From contig NC_133326.1 in assembly GCF_042186555.1 (NCBI RefSeq), positions 99,756,625 through 99,820,624 of the forward strand: 64,000 bases of DNA. Direction: 5' to 3'. Shown in pieces: positions 1 through 11,013 of this stretch (position 1 is the first letter of the stretch; the number at the start of each line of letters is the position of its first letter). The notes beneath the pieces are model-generated. The model did no database searches. It was not told where the DNA came from and worked only from the letters and a program-made list of their open reading frames with translations. Both the position numbers and the translations under genes were made by a program. Origin of the DNA: Aquarana catesbeiana (Eukaryota; Chordata; Amphibia; Anura; Ranidae).

Positions 1-330
1 AAGTGCACTATACCTGCAGGGTATAATAGAAGTCTATGGCAAAGTGCTGCTAACCCGCAGGAAAGCCACAGGTGCATTGCGGTGCGGTAAACCCCATCGC
101 ATTAGCTTGAAAGCAGCCTCAGGCCCTTTTCACACAATCGGTCTGACCCAATCGGATCCTCTATTCACCTCTATGGAGCAACAGATGAAAAACCAACTTG
201 TGTGCGTTTACACCTGCCTATCTCCAATCTGAACAGAAGGGGACAGATCGGATCGAAGGGTCTATAGGGTGGACTGTGTCCTTGTCCGCTCTGCATATGC
301 AAAGTCTGCTCATTGTGGCTCATGACCGGT

Positions 331-391
331 TACCAAGTTGCTTAAGTGGCCCTCGCTCTTTAAAAGGTTGGGCACCCCTGCACTAGGATAT
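331..391. mobile_element. hAT-type repeat end (truncated)
   Basis: The segment reads like the right end of a hAT non-autonomous element: a block ending in AGGTTGGGCACCCCTG, a terminal pattern common to Charlie/Tip100-like repeats. The left end lies outside the window or is lost. Bases 1-330 before it contain no feature I recognise. Confidence 0.4.
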
Positions 392-499
392 TATGGCAGG
401 AACACAAAGTCCAAGAAGAAGCAAAAGAAGCTTTCTTCAAAAAAGGACAACACTGGCAAGAGATAACAAGGGATAAGCTACCAAATAACTATTTTTGGT

Positions 500-1700
500 T
501 GGTTTACTTCATTTGTGCAAATGATGAAATGGATCTGCAGTTCACTGCTTATGATGTTCTCAACAAGAAGGGACTCATGGATGTTCAAATCTGGGACAAA
601 TAGGATCTGGCCCCTGTGCATACCAGACTTTCTCTACAACCTTAAAATGTTCAAATCTAGCATTAATCCCACCTGTACATTGATAACTGTCAAAATTGCT
701 GACATGCATGCTAAACTAGGAAAAGGAAAGATATGGTGGGACTGCCTGGTTGCAAAAAACTTTTGGAATAATGTTTTTCTTAAGATCTCAACAGTATTTG
801 AGATCTCTATCAAACCTGATCCTACAATTGCACTTCTAAACATAAAACCGACCTCTATTTCTTATATCCAATTCAAACTCCTATTATAAATAACCACAGC
901 CGCCAAACAAACAAGCTTTGGCAAACAAACAATTGCCAAAGCTTGGAAATCCTCATCCTTAATGATTTCTGAAACTAAAAATAGAATAAATAAAGCATTG
1001 ATTCATTCCAAAATAGAAGCCATATTCCATGACAGAGTATACAACTTTGAAAAAATATGGAGTCCTTAAGGGGGTGACTCGCTTTTTTCTTCCCAACTTT
1101 GACACCTCCTTACTAAGGCCTTTTTAATTCTACCTACTTTATACGTTCATAATATAAGACTACCACCATGTGATACCCCAGGGATCTCATTTTCCCTTTT
1201 GAAACTTTTCGCCTTACCCTTTTATCCCTTTTTCAATTTTCTTTATACACAAAGTTGGTAGCGGATTTCTTATTTCTTTATTTCCTTAAATACCAATAAA
1301 CAAATGTTATATTGTTCCATAATACAACGCAAACCTATTGATTATACACAAATCCAATCTTTAATATCTTCTATATTGTATTCAAAAGATTGGTGTGCGT
1401 TAATGTTCAGAACCTTTTTTGCTTTTTCCTCTCCAGCACTTGAGATAATATTATAAATATGTACTCTGAGTTTTAACCTTAAATTTTCAACATAAACATA
1501 TTTTTTGTGAGATCTTAGATTTTTACCCAAATAGGTTAAGTCACAATATCTTTAAATAATATTGGAACTTCAGAATTATACTATATACTTGTATATGTTC
1601 TTTACTTCCGCTACCATCAATTGTATCTCTGTATGTTACTTATCAATTGCACCTATGTTGTTAATTATTGAAATTCAATAAACAAAATTGACAAGAATTG
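500..1700 (+). mobile_element. LINE/L1 3' end fragment
   Basis: This is a 5'-truncated, decayed L1. Conceptual translation around 650-890 and then, in another frame, 897-1068 gives the C-terminal signature of L1 ORF2: a run containing TAAKQ, then IAKAWK, ending FEKIWSP. This resembles the usual AR.L.A..WK ... W.PW tail. Frame changes and stops show it is dead. The AT-rich 3' UTR follows, with an AATAAA-like motif near 1678. I infer the 3' limit from that signal and see no clear target duplication. Confidence 0.6.
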
Positions 1701-2678
1701 GAATGAAAACACTATATTGAACAAAAATGAAATAAAAAATAAAAAACATTGGGGGGAATCAATCTCTAAAACAAACACATGGAAAAATAAAGGAAAATAC
1801 ATAATTATTGAAAACCATAAATAAGAAAAATATTTATAGCATTTTCTCTTAAAATATATGCAAATGTCAAGTGGCCACTGTTTGCATTGGTAAGATGTGA
1901 AGCTCCAAGTGGGCCTGTTTTCTTGTACATTAAATTAATTACATCATTTGATTTCAGTATAATGAAAATAACAAAGTCCTTCTCACAAACGGGCAGCAAG
2001 AACTCCATATTAGCTTTTATAATGGCAGAACTTATCCAGAACTCATAAATTGTTGTCACACTGACAACACTCTAAACGTTTGCTTTCTGTAGGTAAAGGT
2101 TTTAGCCATCTATCTATTAATCACATGAAAGCAGATATTAAGTTATATTAATCCACACCAGCTGTTAGCTCTTTTGCTGTGCCATTATCAGAGATTAATC
2201 TTTGGGCAGCTCGACTGCCTTTTTCAAGCTGCCTCTAAGTACACATCAACATTTTGCATAACATCCAGCTGAAATCTTTTTGAGCTACTTCTGTACACTC
2301 TGCTCTCGTAACATGTTATACAACATGGTAACTATAGCCTAGCACATATCAACACAATTAACTATTGTTATTTTATACATTTTAACTCATCCGGGACTGT
2401 ATATCAGGCATACCAAATATACACCTAAGTAAATCTAGTGGTGTAACACAATTTAGCAGAGGCAATAGGTAAACTTGAACACTTTGCCATGCTCAACCTA
2501 AGTTCTACCGCAAGTGACTAGGGCTAATTCAAGAGCAATGTGACTAAGATAGTAGCCTTTTACCCTAAAGCTAGCATGTCCCAAACAAGTATTTTTTTAA
2601 ATGATGGTACCCGATTCCACATGTCTACTGTATGGCTATAAGCACATGGATGCATTTGCCCCATGCAGTGTAAACAGA
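1701..2678. other. Unassigned intergenic stretch
   Basis: AT-rich sequence. Short open frames on both strands have no recognisable domain or splice context. No repeat family recognised. Confidence 0.5.
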
Positions 2679-3990
2679 TGTAGCACACTGGTGTTTAGGT
2701 AGGGTTGCTAGTAAATTTAGTTTGCCAGGTGGTAGTTGCCCTGGTTAATTATTAGTAGATCCACCAGTTCCTCTCTAATTCTGGACTTGCTGCACCTTTT
2801 CTCTTCTGTCGCTAGGTGGCGTTATGCTGGTGACATTAGAAAGACAAGAGCTTAGCAAAGTCAGGTTATGAATGGATGGGGTGTCTCAGCCAATTGGCGG
2901 GGGTTTTCTCTAGCCCCTTGGCCTGCTGGGAGAGCCTATTTATTTGGGTGGAGTCAGGTGATTCGGGTTCTGTGCCACCTGGATGGCTGTCTGGGTGGAC
3001 TTATGTTATGCTGCCCCAGGCTGCTAGGCCAGAATCCTGAGGCCTATCCCAGGGACATCTAGCTGCTAGGCTGTCTGAGGGCCTATCCAGAAACAAGAGA
3101 AGCAGCGCAGGGATGGGACTGCAGGATTGGAGTCCAACCGAGAGTAATGGTTCGGCCGGACGGGGGGAACCAGTTGTGGTTGGAGGTAGAGGGGAAGCTG
3201 TCGCCACTAAGAGACCATCCATCTTGTTACCAGAGACCACTGTGAGTAAGCTGGAGCCAGTACCAGAGCAGTCTTCTCACCAGCCGGGGACGGTGAAGAA
3301 GTGGAAAAACTTCAGCAAGTGCCAAGCCAGGGACCCAGCGGGACAGCAGAGGTGACGCTTGAGGAGCATTAGTGAGTACCAAGCCAGGGACCTAGCGGTC
3401 AGCAGGGGTGACACTTGAGGAGTATCTGTGAGTGCCAAGCCAGTGACCCAGCAGGGAAGGAGGGGCGAGGCTTGAGGAAGATACAGAGTTATGGAAGTGG
3501 AAGAGTTCAGGAGATTCAGTGGCTATTGGATCTAAAAGTCTACAGTGAGAGACTGGGAGCTTATTGAGTAAAAGTCTACAGTTAGAGACTGTAGTGTAAG
3601 AGAAGAACTATTCTGTGTTGCCAATCGTTAAGTACAACTATCGTTAGTGATTGTTACAAGATTTGTTGCCTTAGGAGACAGCGGTCCTACCTATACAGAA
3701 GTGGTATCCGGCTAGAGGCCTTCCCCTGTATATCTGTCTACCTATAGAAGTCTCAGAGTCTGTCAATTATCATTGCATTTACTTAAGGGTGTCCTGGCTC
3801 TAACCTGCTCTCCCACAGTTCTGTTAGGAGACAATAAATCTCTTTTGCATTCAAAAAGTGTCTGGCACCCATTACTCCATTTTGCATAACACCCACCATG
3901 CCTTGTAACCCACTCTACAAAGACGGATGTCAGTTATCCCTGACTCTGGAGGTCATCATTAGGCCGTTGGAGATACAGGACCTTGCTACA
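2679..3990 (+). mobile_element. Solo-LTR-like repeat, copy A
   Basis: The element starts TGTAGCA and ends TGCTACA, a perfect 7-bp inverted terminus of TG...CA type. Inside, from left to right, are a TATA-like TATTTATT near 2938, three degenerate tandem units of about 60 bp (each with 'gccaagccagggaccc') at about 3310-3480, and AATAAA at about 3833 followed by a GT-rich tail. A second copy lies at 32539-33767 and shares the full layout, which fixes the boundaries. The promoter-polyA order fits an LTR. No internal retroviral domains or clear target duplication are seen, so a long non-autonomous element remains possible. Confidence 0.55.
3310..3480 (+). repeat. Tandem ~60-bp units inside LTR-like repeat
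   Basis: Three imperfect copies of a unit carrying 'gccaagccagggaccc', an AGCAG..GTGA block and 'gcttgagga'. The equivalent region of the second copy (33140-33310) has the same organisation. Confidence 0.6.
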
Positions 3991-5015
3991 TAAGCTACAC
4001 ATTTTATGGCTGCCCATAGACATGAATGGGTGAAGACGTGTGTACACAACAATGTGCCGCTATTAGTGTAGAGTAGAGCATGTGCACAGATGTAATGTCC
4101 CAAATGCAGGTAATGTGCATTCGGAACATTACATCTGCGCGTGTGTGCAACATTACAAGGTACTAATATATATATAAAAAAAATATTGTCCATATAGTGC
4201 ATGCATTTACGTAAAAATTCTTATAATTTTCTATTCATGGGGAGAGATTTGCTTTACATGCGTACCTGCTTGTATTTGCGCATATTGCACAAAATACTGA
4301 CCAGTAAAGTAGATTTTTCTATTTTATTTTTTTACTGATCTAAATGAGGTGCTAGTTTACATATATTTGAAATCAATAAAAGCAATGGGCTGCATTCAGA
4401 TCCATAAAGAAACCTCCTGAACACCTAAAAATGTGGTGCATTTGGCGTTCATGTGCAAGAGGCCTTAGTCGCTTTTTCACAAAAACCAGGCCAAGCATCA
4501 ACTGCAAATTTGTAACTATCTTTGTTCCCTGTATTCAGGGGAGTTGTAAAAAGCTACGCCAACCAATAATTTAGACAGATATTTGCGATTCTTCAAAGGC
4601 ACTGTGGTCTCTTTTATTATACAATCTTCTCACATTTTCAGGTGGTTGAACTAAGAGGCCACAACAAGGACTGGAATGCCCACCTATGTCCACTTTTGGA
4701 CAGCAACACTTTCAAGGAATTAAATCTTTGGAAAGCACACCAAGATGTCATGATTATGCAACATTCACATTTGTCGACACCAAGTCCTAAAATTCTAGAT
4801 TCCATGCCATTTTTGCTTATATTGGTAACTTTTTAAAAAGAATGGCCAGATAAATCAAGTTGATAAACAGTTGTCAATTACCATTTTTAAATTGTGGATT
4901 AGTTATTGAAAACCAAGTTTCAAAAGAGTAGATGATGTTTGAAAATACTGGTCGTAGTTACATTTTGAAAAAGCATGTATGTGGAAAACAAATTGCAATC
5001 TAATTAAAGTGTTTG
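3991..5015. other. Unassigned stretch
   Basis: AT-rich DNA with a short (TA)n run near 4166. No coding or repeat family recognised. Confidence 0.4.
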
Positions 5016-5554
5016 CATACCTCCCAACAGTCCCGGATTGCCCGGGACAGTCCCACAATTGGCAGCTCTGTCGCGGCCACCTTCATTCCGGGACAATACA
5101 GTGTCCCGGAATTGCCTCCTGGCCCTGGACCGATCAAATGCCCCCTAAAAAAGTCCTTGCATAGCCACTTTCATGCCATATGGTGGGCCCCTGGCTGGCG
5201 GAGACCCCTTTTACTTTATTCTTCGGCCCCTGGCTCACTGCCCATACTGATTGCTAGCTATGGCCCGCCTGGCGTCTAGCAACCAGTGACGTCACTAGGA
5301 GGAGAGAGGCAGAGGCTCAAGCATTCACAGCGCAGTGCACTTATTGAGCTAGGGGCGGAGTCAGGGGTGGAGTCGGGAGGCAGAGCTGGCGGTCCTAGGT
5401 ACGGGATGACTTTCAGCGGCTGCAGGAGAAGGATCGGTTCTCCTATATCTTGCCCTCCTATCCAGCCTGGCGCTAGCTGCATATACAGTGTAGAGGCAAA
5501 CAGTCATCCGTACCTAGGACTGCCAGCTCCACCCCTGACTACTCCCCCTGACAC

Positions 5555-6270
5555 TAGACATGTGCACACTGAAATATTTCGTTTCGGAATTTCGTTTTAG
5601 TCCGAAAAATAAATTTATTTAGTTACTCCTGAAATTAGTTTTTATTTATTTCGTTTTTCGTTAAAAATTGCATTCGTCCGAAATTCCAAATTAAGGTTGA
5701 ATCTGTCATTGAAGGCTTATGGTGTCTGTCGAATGTTCAAAGAAGATTCGACATGGCAGCTAAACTGTACAACGCCGTATATTTTACCTGCTCCGTCGAA
5801 TCTTCTTAGATCTTTCAACGGCCACCATAAGCCAAAGTACGTGTGTACTTAGTTCTAGCTATTTTACTGCTCCTCCTCTTTGGTTACAATCAACCAATAA
5901 CATTCATCATCATCATTATTTTTATTTATCTTTTCTCCCCTACGTCGAATCTATTCCCCCCTACGTCAAATCTTTTCTCTCTATGTCGAATCTTTTCTCT
6001 CTATGTAGAATAATCTTGGACTAATAGAGTTAAGGTTAGGCCCATTCGACCACAGGTTTGATGGACACAGATTGTTATTGTCATCATCATGTCGAATCTC
6101 CTATCTATTTCGAACTGTTGTAGCAACGAAAACGAAAATAAAGCATTTGTTTATGTCAGATCTTTCGTTTTTCGGATTCTGCACTTTCGTTATCGTTTGT
6201 TAAAACGATAACGAAAATACCTGAAATTCGGACAAAAATGCATTCGGACTAAAACGAATGCACATGTCTA
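5555..6270. mobile_element. hAT-type MITE, family 1 copy A
   Basis: An 11-bp perfect terminal inverted repeat, TAGACATGTGC ... GCACATGTCTA, is flanked by an 8-bp direct duplication with one mismatch (CCTGACAC / TCTGACAC). That combination is typical of hAT transposition. The interior is AT-rich with palindromic blocks based on CGAA/TTCG (a CGTTTTCG-like arm at each end). A related copy with its own 8-bp duplication lies at 46502-47198. Confidence 0.75.
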
Positions 6271-6399
6271 TCTGACACCGGGTCTCGTCTGAAGGCTGTT
6301 CCTGCCACTGAATAGATAAAGGAAAAGGTAGGAGAAATGCTCCCTGCAGTTCCCCGAGGACACTCATGGTTACTCTGCTCCCTCCAATATGTCCCTCCT

Positions 6400-7020
6400 C
6401 CAGTGATGCTGTTCCCCCCTACTGCCCTCCATGGCCCCCCTCCCATCATACTGTTCTCCACTGCCCCCTCCCATCATACTGCCCTCCACTACCTCCCCTT
6501 CCATCATACTGCCCTTCACTAACACCCCTCCCATCATACTGCCCTCCACTACCCACCCTCCCATCATACTGCCCTCGACTATCCCCCATCATACAGCCCT
6601 CTACTGCCCCCCTCCCATCATACTGCCCTCCACTGCCCCCCCTCCCATCATACTGCCCTCCACTGCCCCCCCTCCCATCATACCACCCTCCACCACCCCC
6701 TCCCATCAAACTGCCCTCCACTACCACCCCTCCCATCATACTGCCCTCCACTCCCACCCCCCCCATCATACTGCCCTCCACTACTCCCCTCCCATCATAC
6801 TGTCCTCCACTCCACCCCTCCCATCATACTGCCCTCCACTACAAACCCTCCCATCATACTGACCTCCACTACCCCCTCCCATCAAACTGCTCTCCACTAC
6901 CACCCCTCCCACCATACTGCCCTCCACTACCCCCCATCATACTGCCCTCCACTACCCCCCCATCATACTGCCCTCCACTACCCCCCCATCATACTGCCCT
7001 CCACTAACCCCCTCCCATCA
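6400..7020 (+). repeat. 27-bp minisatellite (CT-rich)
   Basis: About 22 imperfect copies of a unit built on CCCATCATACTGCCCTCCAC. The strand bias leaves long open frames on both strands; these are by-products of the repeat, not genes. Confidence 0.9.
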
Positions 7021-7039
7021 CATTGCTCTTCACTACCCC

Positions 7040-7260
7040 CCCTATCATAGTTCATCCCAGAATCCTGCACCCTGTATATAGCTCATCCCAGAACCCTGCA
7101 CTCTGTACGTAGCTCTTCCCAGAATCATTCCCTCTGTACATAGCTCATCCCAGAACTCTGCACTCTGTATGCAGCTCATCCAAGAACCCTGTACTCTCTA
7201 CATAGCTCATCCCAGAACCCTGCACTCTGTACGTAATGCACTCCAAAACCCTGCATTCTT
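7040..7260 (+). repeat. 31-bp minisatellite
   Basis: About seven copies of a unit containing AGCTCATCCCAGAACCCTGC followed by ACTCTGTAC. It follows directly after the 27-bp array within the same element. Confidence 0.85.
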
Positions 7261-7494
7261 TTATCCTTTTTTTTTTTTAAATAGGGTGTTGTTTCTATCC
7301 ATGAGATTCTTACTTGTGGAACAATAATAAAAGCATATTTTATACGTACAAGGAAGCCTGAGTTTTGTTTAATGGTGCCCCTTAAGCTCCTCCCACTGTC
7401 AGAAGCCACACCCACATTTGCAGCGGCATACTAAGAAATGTTACTTCCTTCCTCAAGTGTCCCTCATTCTGAAGTTCAAAAGTTGGGAGGTATG

Positions 7495-8530
7495 TGTATG
7501 TAAAGCCAATGCTTCTTTGGGATTAGTACCTAGGTTTGTATTGATGTCTCCACCTTTTCTATTTATCCTGGTGACCACTGTCACTACTGTCATTGTCCAT
7601 ATGTCCCACGATCGAAAGTGAGGAAAATCTAAAATTCTGAGTTGTCCCCAGAACAGAAAAAGAGGGGAAATGTTGTTCCGGTGACAACTGTCTAAAAGAG
7701 AATTATTCTTACATTGAAAGAAATCCCTGTTCACTTCCTTTTAAATAAGTTGGTTTTAGGTATACAGTACTTTAATTGTGCAACAATTTTGGACTTGCAT
7801 AAAATTTTATACCGTAGCTACTGGCTGCAGTAACAAGGATTGTAGTAGTTAAAGTGGACCTTCACCCTCCTGGACTATAAATAACTGTTTTTCTTTTTAT
7901 GTTTTTTTTTTTTTTTTTTTTATATATCCCTGCTTCCCAAGCTTCCTGGGATTGCCCCAACCCATATTCCAAGGGGTTGCAGGAGCAGGGATACACAACA
8001 GAAAGTGGGCAGAGATAGAGCGTGTCATTGGGTGTTGCCTGCATGAACCTGTAAGAGGCAACTGGCTTCTGATGACTGTGGAGGACTAATATGAAGTTGC
8101 AGGACCTGGGCTATGGCACCTGGGCAGCTGATTGCAGCAAAGAACAATGCTGCACAACAAGGAGAATGGGGGGGGTGCTGTTAAAAAACAGAGGGGGGGA
8201 GTGGCTGGACATACGTGCTTTTGGGGCCCAAAGTTCTTTTCTTCTACATGTTCCGATTTTCATGATTCCTAATTCTTGCAGACCTCATTTGGAGTCAATC
8301 CAACAATCACATTCATGCCATCCTGTCTGCGTATTGACATAATTGACAGTTAACGTCCCTGCTCATAGACAATCCTCAATATCTTCTTGTAACCCTTAAG
8401 ACTGAACAAGCACAGGACCAGCCATCAATACCGAAGACACCACTGTGCAGATCGTGATGGCTCTGATGTGATTAGCGGAGCCACTGCCTGTGTCTGTTTC
8501 CTAACCTCAATTACATGTTCCACAATACTG
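7495..8530. other. Unassigned stretch with poly(T)
   Basis: Contains a T-rich run at about 7900-7925. The sequence 'ttaaagtggaccttcaccc' near 7850 resembles the end of a frog MITE, but I cannot pair it with a right terminus. Nothing coding recognised. Confidence 0.35.
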
Positions 8531-9808
8531 CCCAATAATGGGCTCAATGTTCGAGTCAAACATAAGTTCAACTCGAACATCAGCTGTTAGTTTGTTCAAA
8601 GAACAAACTAACATATGGGTGGTCGCGGCAAGTTCGCCCGCCGCTGAGCGATCCATAATGCACTGTGAGATCGCAATGCATTGACGGCTGCTGATTGGCT
8701 GAAGCATGCACCTGCCCTTCATGCTTTGGCCAATCACAGCGCAATGTGTTGTGAGAGCCACACAGCGCGATGTGTTGTGAGAGCAGGGTGCCTCTGGCAA
8801 ATCATTGCTCAGGGACTAAGTCCATGCCCCACACTATATAAGGCTGCTGCTTACATGGCCGCCGTATATAGCGAATGAATAGAAATTCTGCAGGTAGTTA
8901 GTGTATAGTGCAGTCAGTGTAGTATATATAATACAGTTCAGAGTATATCGTGCAGTCAGTGTAGTTCATATAACACAGTTCAGAGTATATAGTGCAGTCC
9001 GTGTAGCATATATAATACAGTGGAGAGCATATGGTGCAGTCTGTAATATATATAATACAGTGGATAGTATATAGTACAGTCCGTGTAGTATATATAATAC
9101 AGTTCAGAGTATATAGTGCAATCTGTGTAGTATATATAATACAGTGAAGAGTATATAGTGCAGTCAGTGTAGTATATATAATACAGTTCAGAGTATATAG
9201 TGCAGTCCGTGTAGTATATATAATACAGTGGAGAGTATATAGTGTCATCAGTATAGTATATATAATAAAAAAAATTTCTAAATTTTGGCGTGGAGTTCCC
9301 CTTAAAATCCATACCAGACCCGAAGGGCCTGGTATGGACTGGGGGGGGACCCCACAGTTTTTTTCATTCATTTTTCATCTATATTGCCAGGAGCTTTGAG
9401 AAAGTTTAAATTACATTTTTTCCATTAGAAATGTAATTATTGCTGCAGCATGTTCTACACATTGCACATATGCGCCACTTTACAGGCAGACTAAGGGGAC
9501 CCCCAGGCACAATATTTAAAGGGATATTTCATTTTTATTGTTTCACTTTAAGCATCATTAAAATCACTGCTCCTGAAAAAACTATTGTTTTAAAAACTTT
9601 TTTTTGCATTAATACATGTCCCCTAGGACAGTACCCGGGTCCCCATACACTTTTTATCAAAATAACTTGCATATAAGCCTTTAAAATTAGGACTTTTTCA
9701 TGTTTGTTTCCCATAGACTTTAATAGGATTTGCATGTTCGCTAGAACTTTTTGCCTGTTCGAGGTGTTCTGGTGCGAACAGAACCGGGGGTGTTCGGCCC
9801 ATCCCTAG
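8531..9808. mobile_element. Non-autonomous element with 42-bp minisatellite
   Basis: The left end (ATGGGCTCAATGTTCGAG) and right end (GTGTTCGGCCCATCCCTA) are imperfect inverted repeats. The interior has a TATA-box-like ACTATATAAGG near 8834, a 42-bp minisatellite at about 8895-9265, and the palindromic module CCATACCAGACCC..GGGCCTGGTATGG at about 9309-9345, which recurs in other elements here. No transposase is present. Confidence 0.55.
8895..9265 (+). repeat. 42-bp minisatellite
   Basis: Eight to nine copies of a unit built on TAGTATATATAATACAG then TTCAGAGTATATAGTGCAGT. Because 42 is a multiple of three, the minus strand is open as a repetitive Tyr/Ile/Thr/Cys frame. I regard that as an artefact. 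Confidence 0.85.
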
Positions 9809-10072
9809 TTGAGGATAACTAAACAGCAACTTTGAAGAAATCATTATTTGAATATCCATTTCGGTAGGGCAGCTGACAGTACTGGAGATGCACTTCAGTG
9901 TGCTTGTGCTTTCAGTTTTTAGATGGAGACCGTTTTTAGTACTGGATATTCCCACAAGTTTATTTTATATCAAATTTGTCATAAATAAACAGGTTGAAAC
10001 ATGAGAGAAATAATTTTAAACTTTTACAATTTATGGAGATATTGCAGAGTGATCAGCAATTTTGGCTCCATT
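9809..10072. other. Unassigned stretch
   Basis: No feature recognised. Confidence 0.4.
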
Positions 10073-10420
10073 TATATAATTATCTGAAAAGAAAAAAGGC
10101 GCCTCTAAGTGCAGAAGTAAAACTTTATATTTCCCAAAAGGGTTAAAAACACTTACTTAAAGGGTGGATGGGTAGAAGCACATCATATTAGTAATATGGC
10201 AGGTGGTCCGGCGTTCTAGTAGTCCCAAGGAGGCTCAGTGATATCCGCAGGTGTGATTCTATGGTAGCATATTCTGAAGTGGCCGATAGGTGGAAGCCAC
10301 AACTCTCCTGGATACTGGGAAGACAACTAGGCTGTCTGAGACAGCATGGAAGCCGAATCCAGGAAGTGACATCAGCAGGAAGGGACCAGCAACCAGCGTG
10401 GACACCAAGCCGGAAGTGTT

Positions 10421-10493
10421 GTCATCAACATGCGACGCGTTTCGGAACAACTGAACGACGTTCGGAACAACGGTTCCTTCTTCAAGCAATGAC
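10421..10493 (-). ncRNA. Hammerhead ribozyme-like motif (PLE3)
   Basis: Read on the minus strand: GUCAU and UGC form helix I with downstream GCA and AUGAC. The core UUGAAGA replaces CUGANGA (C3 changed to U, G8 kept). Helix II is AGGAAC pairing with GUUCC, and GAAACGCGUC closes the core with a minimal helix III. A duplicated GUUGUUCCGAA enlarges the helix II loop. PLEs are known to carry hammerheads with very short helix III. Activity here is doubtful because of the core change and the duplication. Confidence 0.5.
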
Positions 10494-10503
10494 TTTTTTT
10501 CTT

Positions 10504-10610
10504 TTCATTTTACTTCCAGAGTTTGTTTCTCGCTTCATGTGCTGCTGAAAGTGCACAAAGACCCTCTTCTATTTCTAGATAGACTAATAACTGGTTGGTT
10601 TGTTACTCAG
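10504..10610 (+). pseudogene. Possible PLE reverse transcriptase fragment
   Basis: One plus-strand frame reads FHFTS, then LLKVHKDP, similar to VHFTPYFYHLLKVHKD in the intact RT ORF of the 54.7-56.8 kb copy. The match is short and decayed, and is cut by the MITE. If right, it faces away from the 3' terminus to its left. Confidence 0.35.
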
Positions 10611-10617
10611 AGTGCCC

Positions 10618-10983
10618 TAAGAGCCCTTTCACACTGGGGCGGTTTGCAGGCGATATTGCGCTAATAATAGCGCCTGCAAACCGACCCGAAAGTGCCGCTA
10701 CTTTCATTCCAGTGTGAAAGCCCTGAGGGCTTTCACACTGGAGCGATGCGCTGGCAGGACGGTAAAAAAAGTCCTGCCAGCAGCATCTTCGGAGTGGTGA
10801 AGGAGCGGTGTGTATACCACTCCTTTACCGCTCCTGCCCATTGAAATCAATGGGATGGTGCGGCTATACCGCCGGCAAAGCCGGCAAAGCGCCTCTGCAG
10901 AGGCGCTTTGCGGTGGTATTTAACCCTTTCTTGGCCGCTAGCGGCGGGTAAAACACCGCCCCCGCCCCAGTGTGAAAGGGCTC
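10618..10983. mobile_element. MITE, family AGAGCCCTTTCACACTGG
   Basis: Near-perfect terminal inverted repeats (GAGCCCTTTCACACTGGGGC and its complement), GC-rich interior with several internal hairpins (GCGCCTGCAAACCG-type and GGCGCTTTGC-type stems). The flanks are TAA at the left and TTA at the right, compatible with a T(A/T)A target. No coding capacity. Confidence 0.75.
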
Positions 10984-11013
10984 TTATACACACTTTTATC
11001 TATATAATTATCT

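Larger units (their letters stand above)
5016..7494. mobile_element. TIR element with nested MITE and minisatellites
   Basis: Terminal inverted repeats are CATACCTCCCAAC at the left and its complement GTTGGGAGGTATG at the right. The interior holds a nested hAT-type MITE (5555-6270), a 27-bp CT-rich minisatellite (about 6400-7020) and a 31-bp minisatellite (about 7040-7260). No transposase remains, so it is non-autonomous. No convincing target duplication was found. Confidence 0.6.
10086..11000. mobile_element. Penelope-like insertion (PLE3), short
   Basis: The insertion is bounded by an exact 13-bp direct repeat TATATAATTATCT (10073-10085 and 11001-11013). The left part is a PLE 3' terminus in minus orientation. 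It shares 'ggcgcctctaagtgcagaag' and the acgcgtttcgg block with the large PLE at 49.4-57.7 kb, and contains a hammerhead-like motif. From about 10500 the plus strand reads LLKVHKD, matching the RT segment of the large PLE, so a second, oppositely oriented fragment is possible. A MITE (10618-10983) lies in its right part. Confidence 0.65.

Noticed and set aside
6337..7007. Proline/Ser/Tyr-rich 213-codon ORF and its antisense Gly-rich ORFs
   Set aside because: Products of the 27-bp CT-rich minisatellite.
8898..9371. 157-codon Tyr/Ile/Thr/Cys repetitive ORF on the minus strand
   Set aside because: A 42-bp minisatellite with period divisible by three; no independent coding signal.
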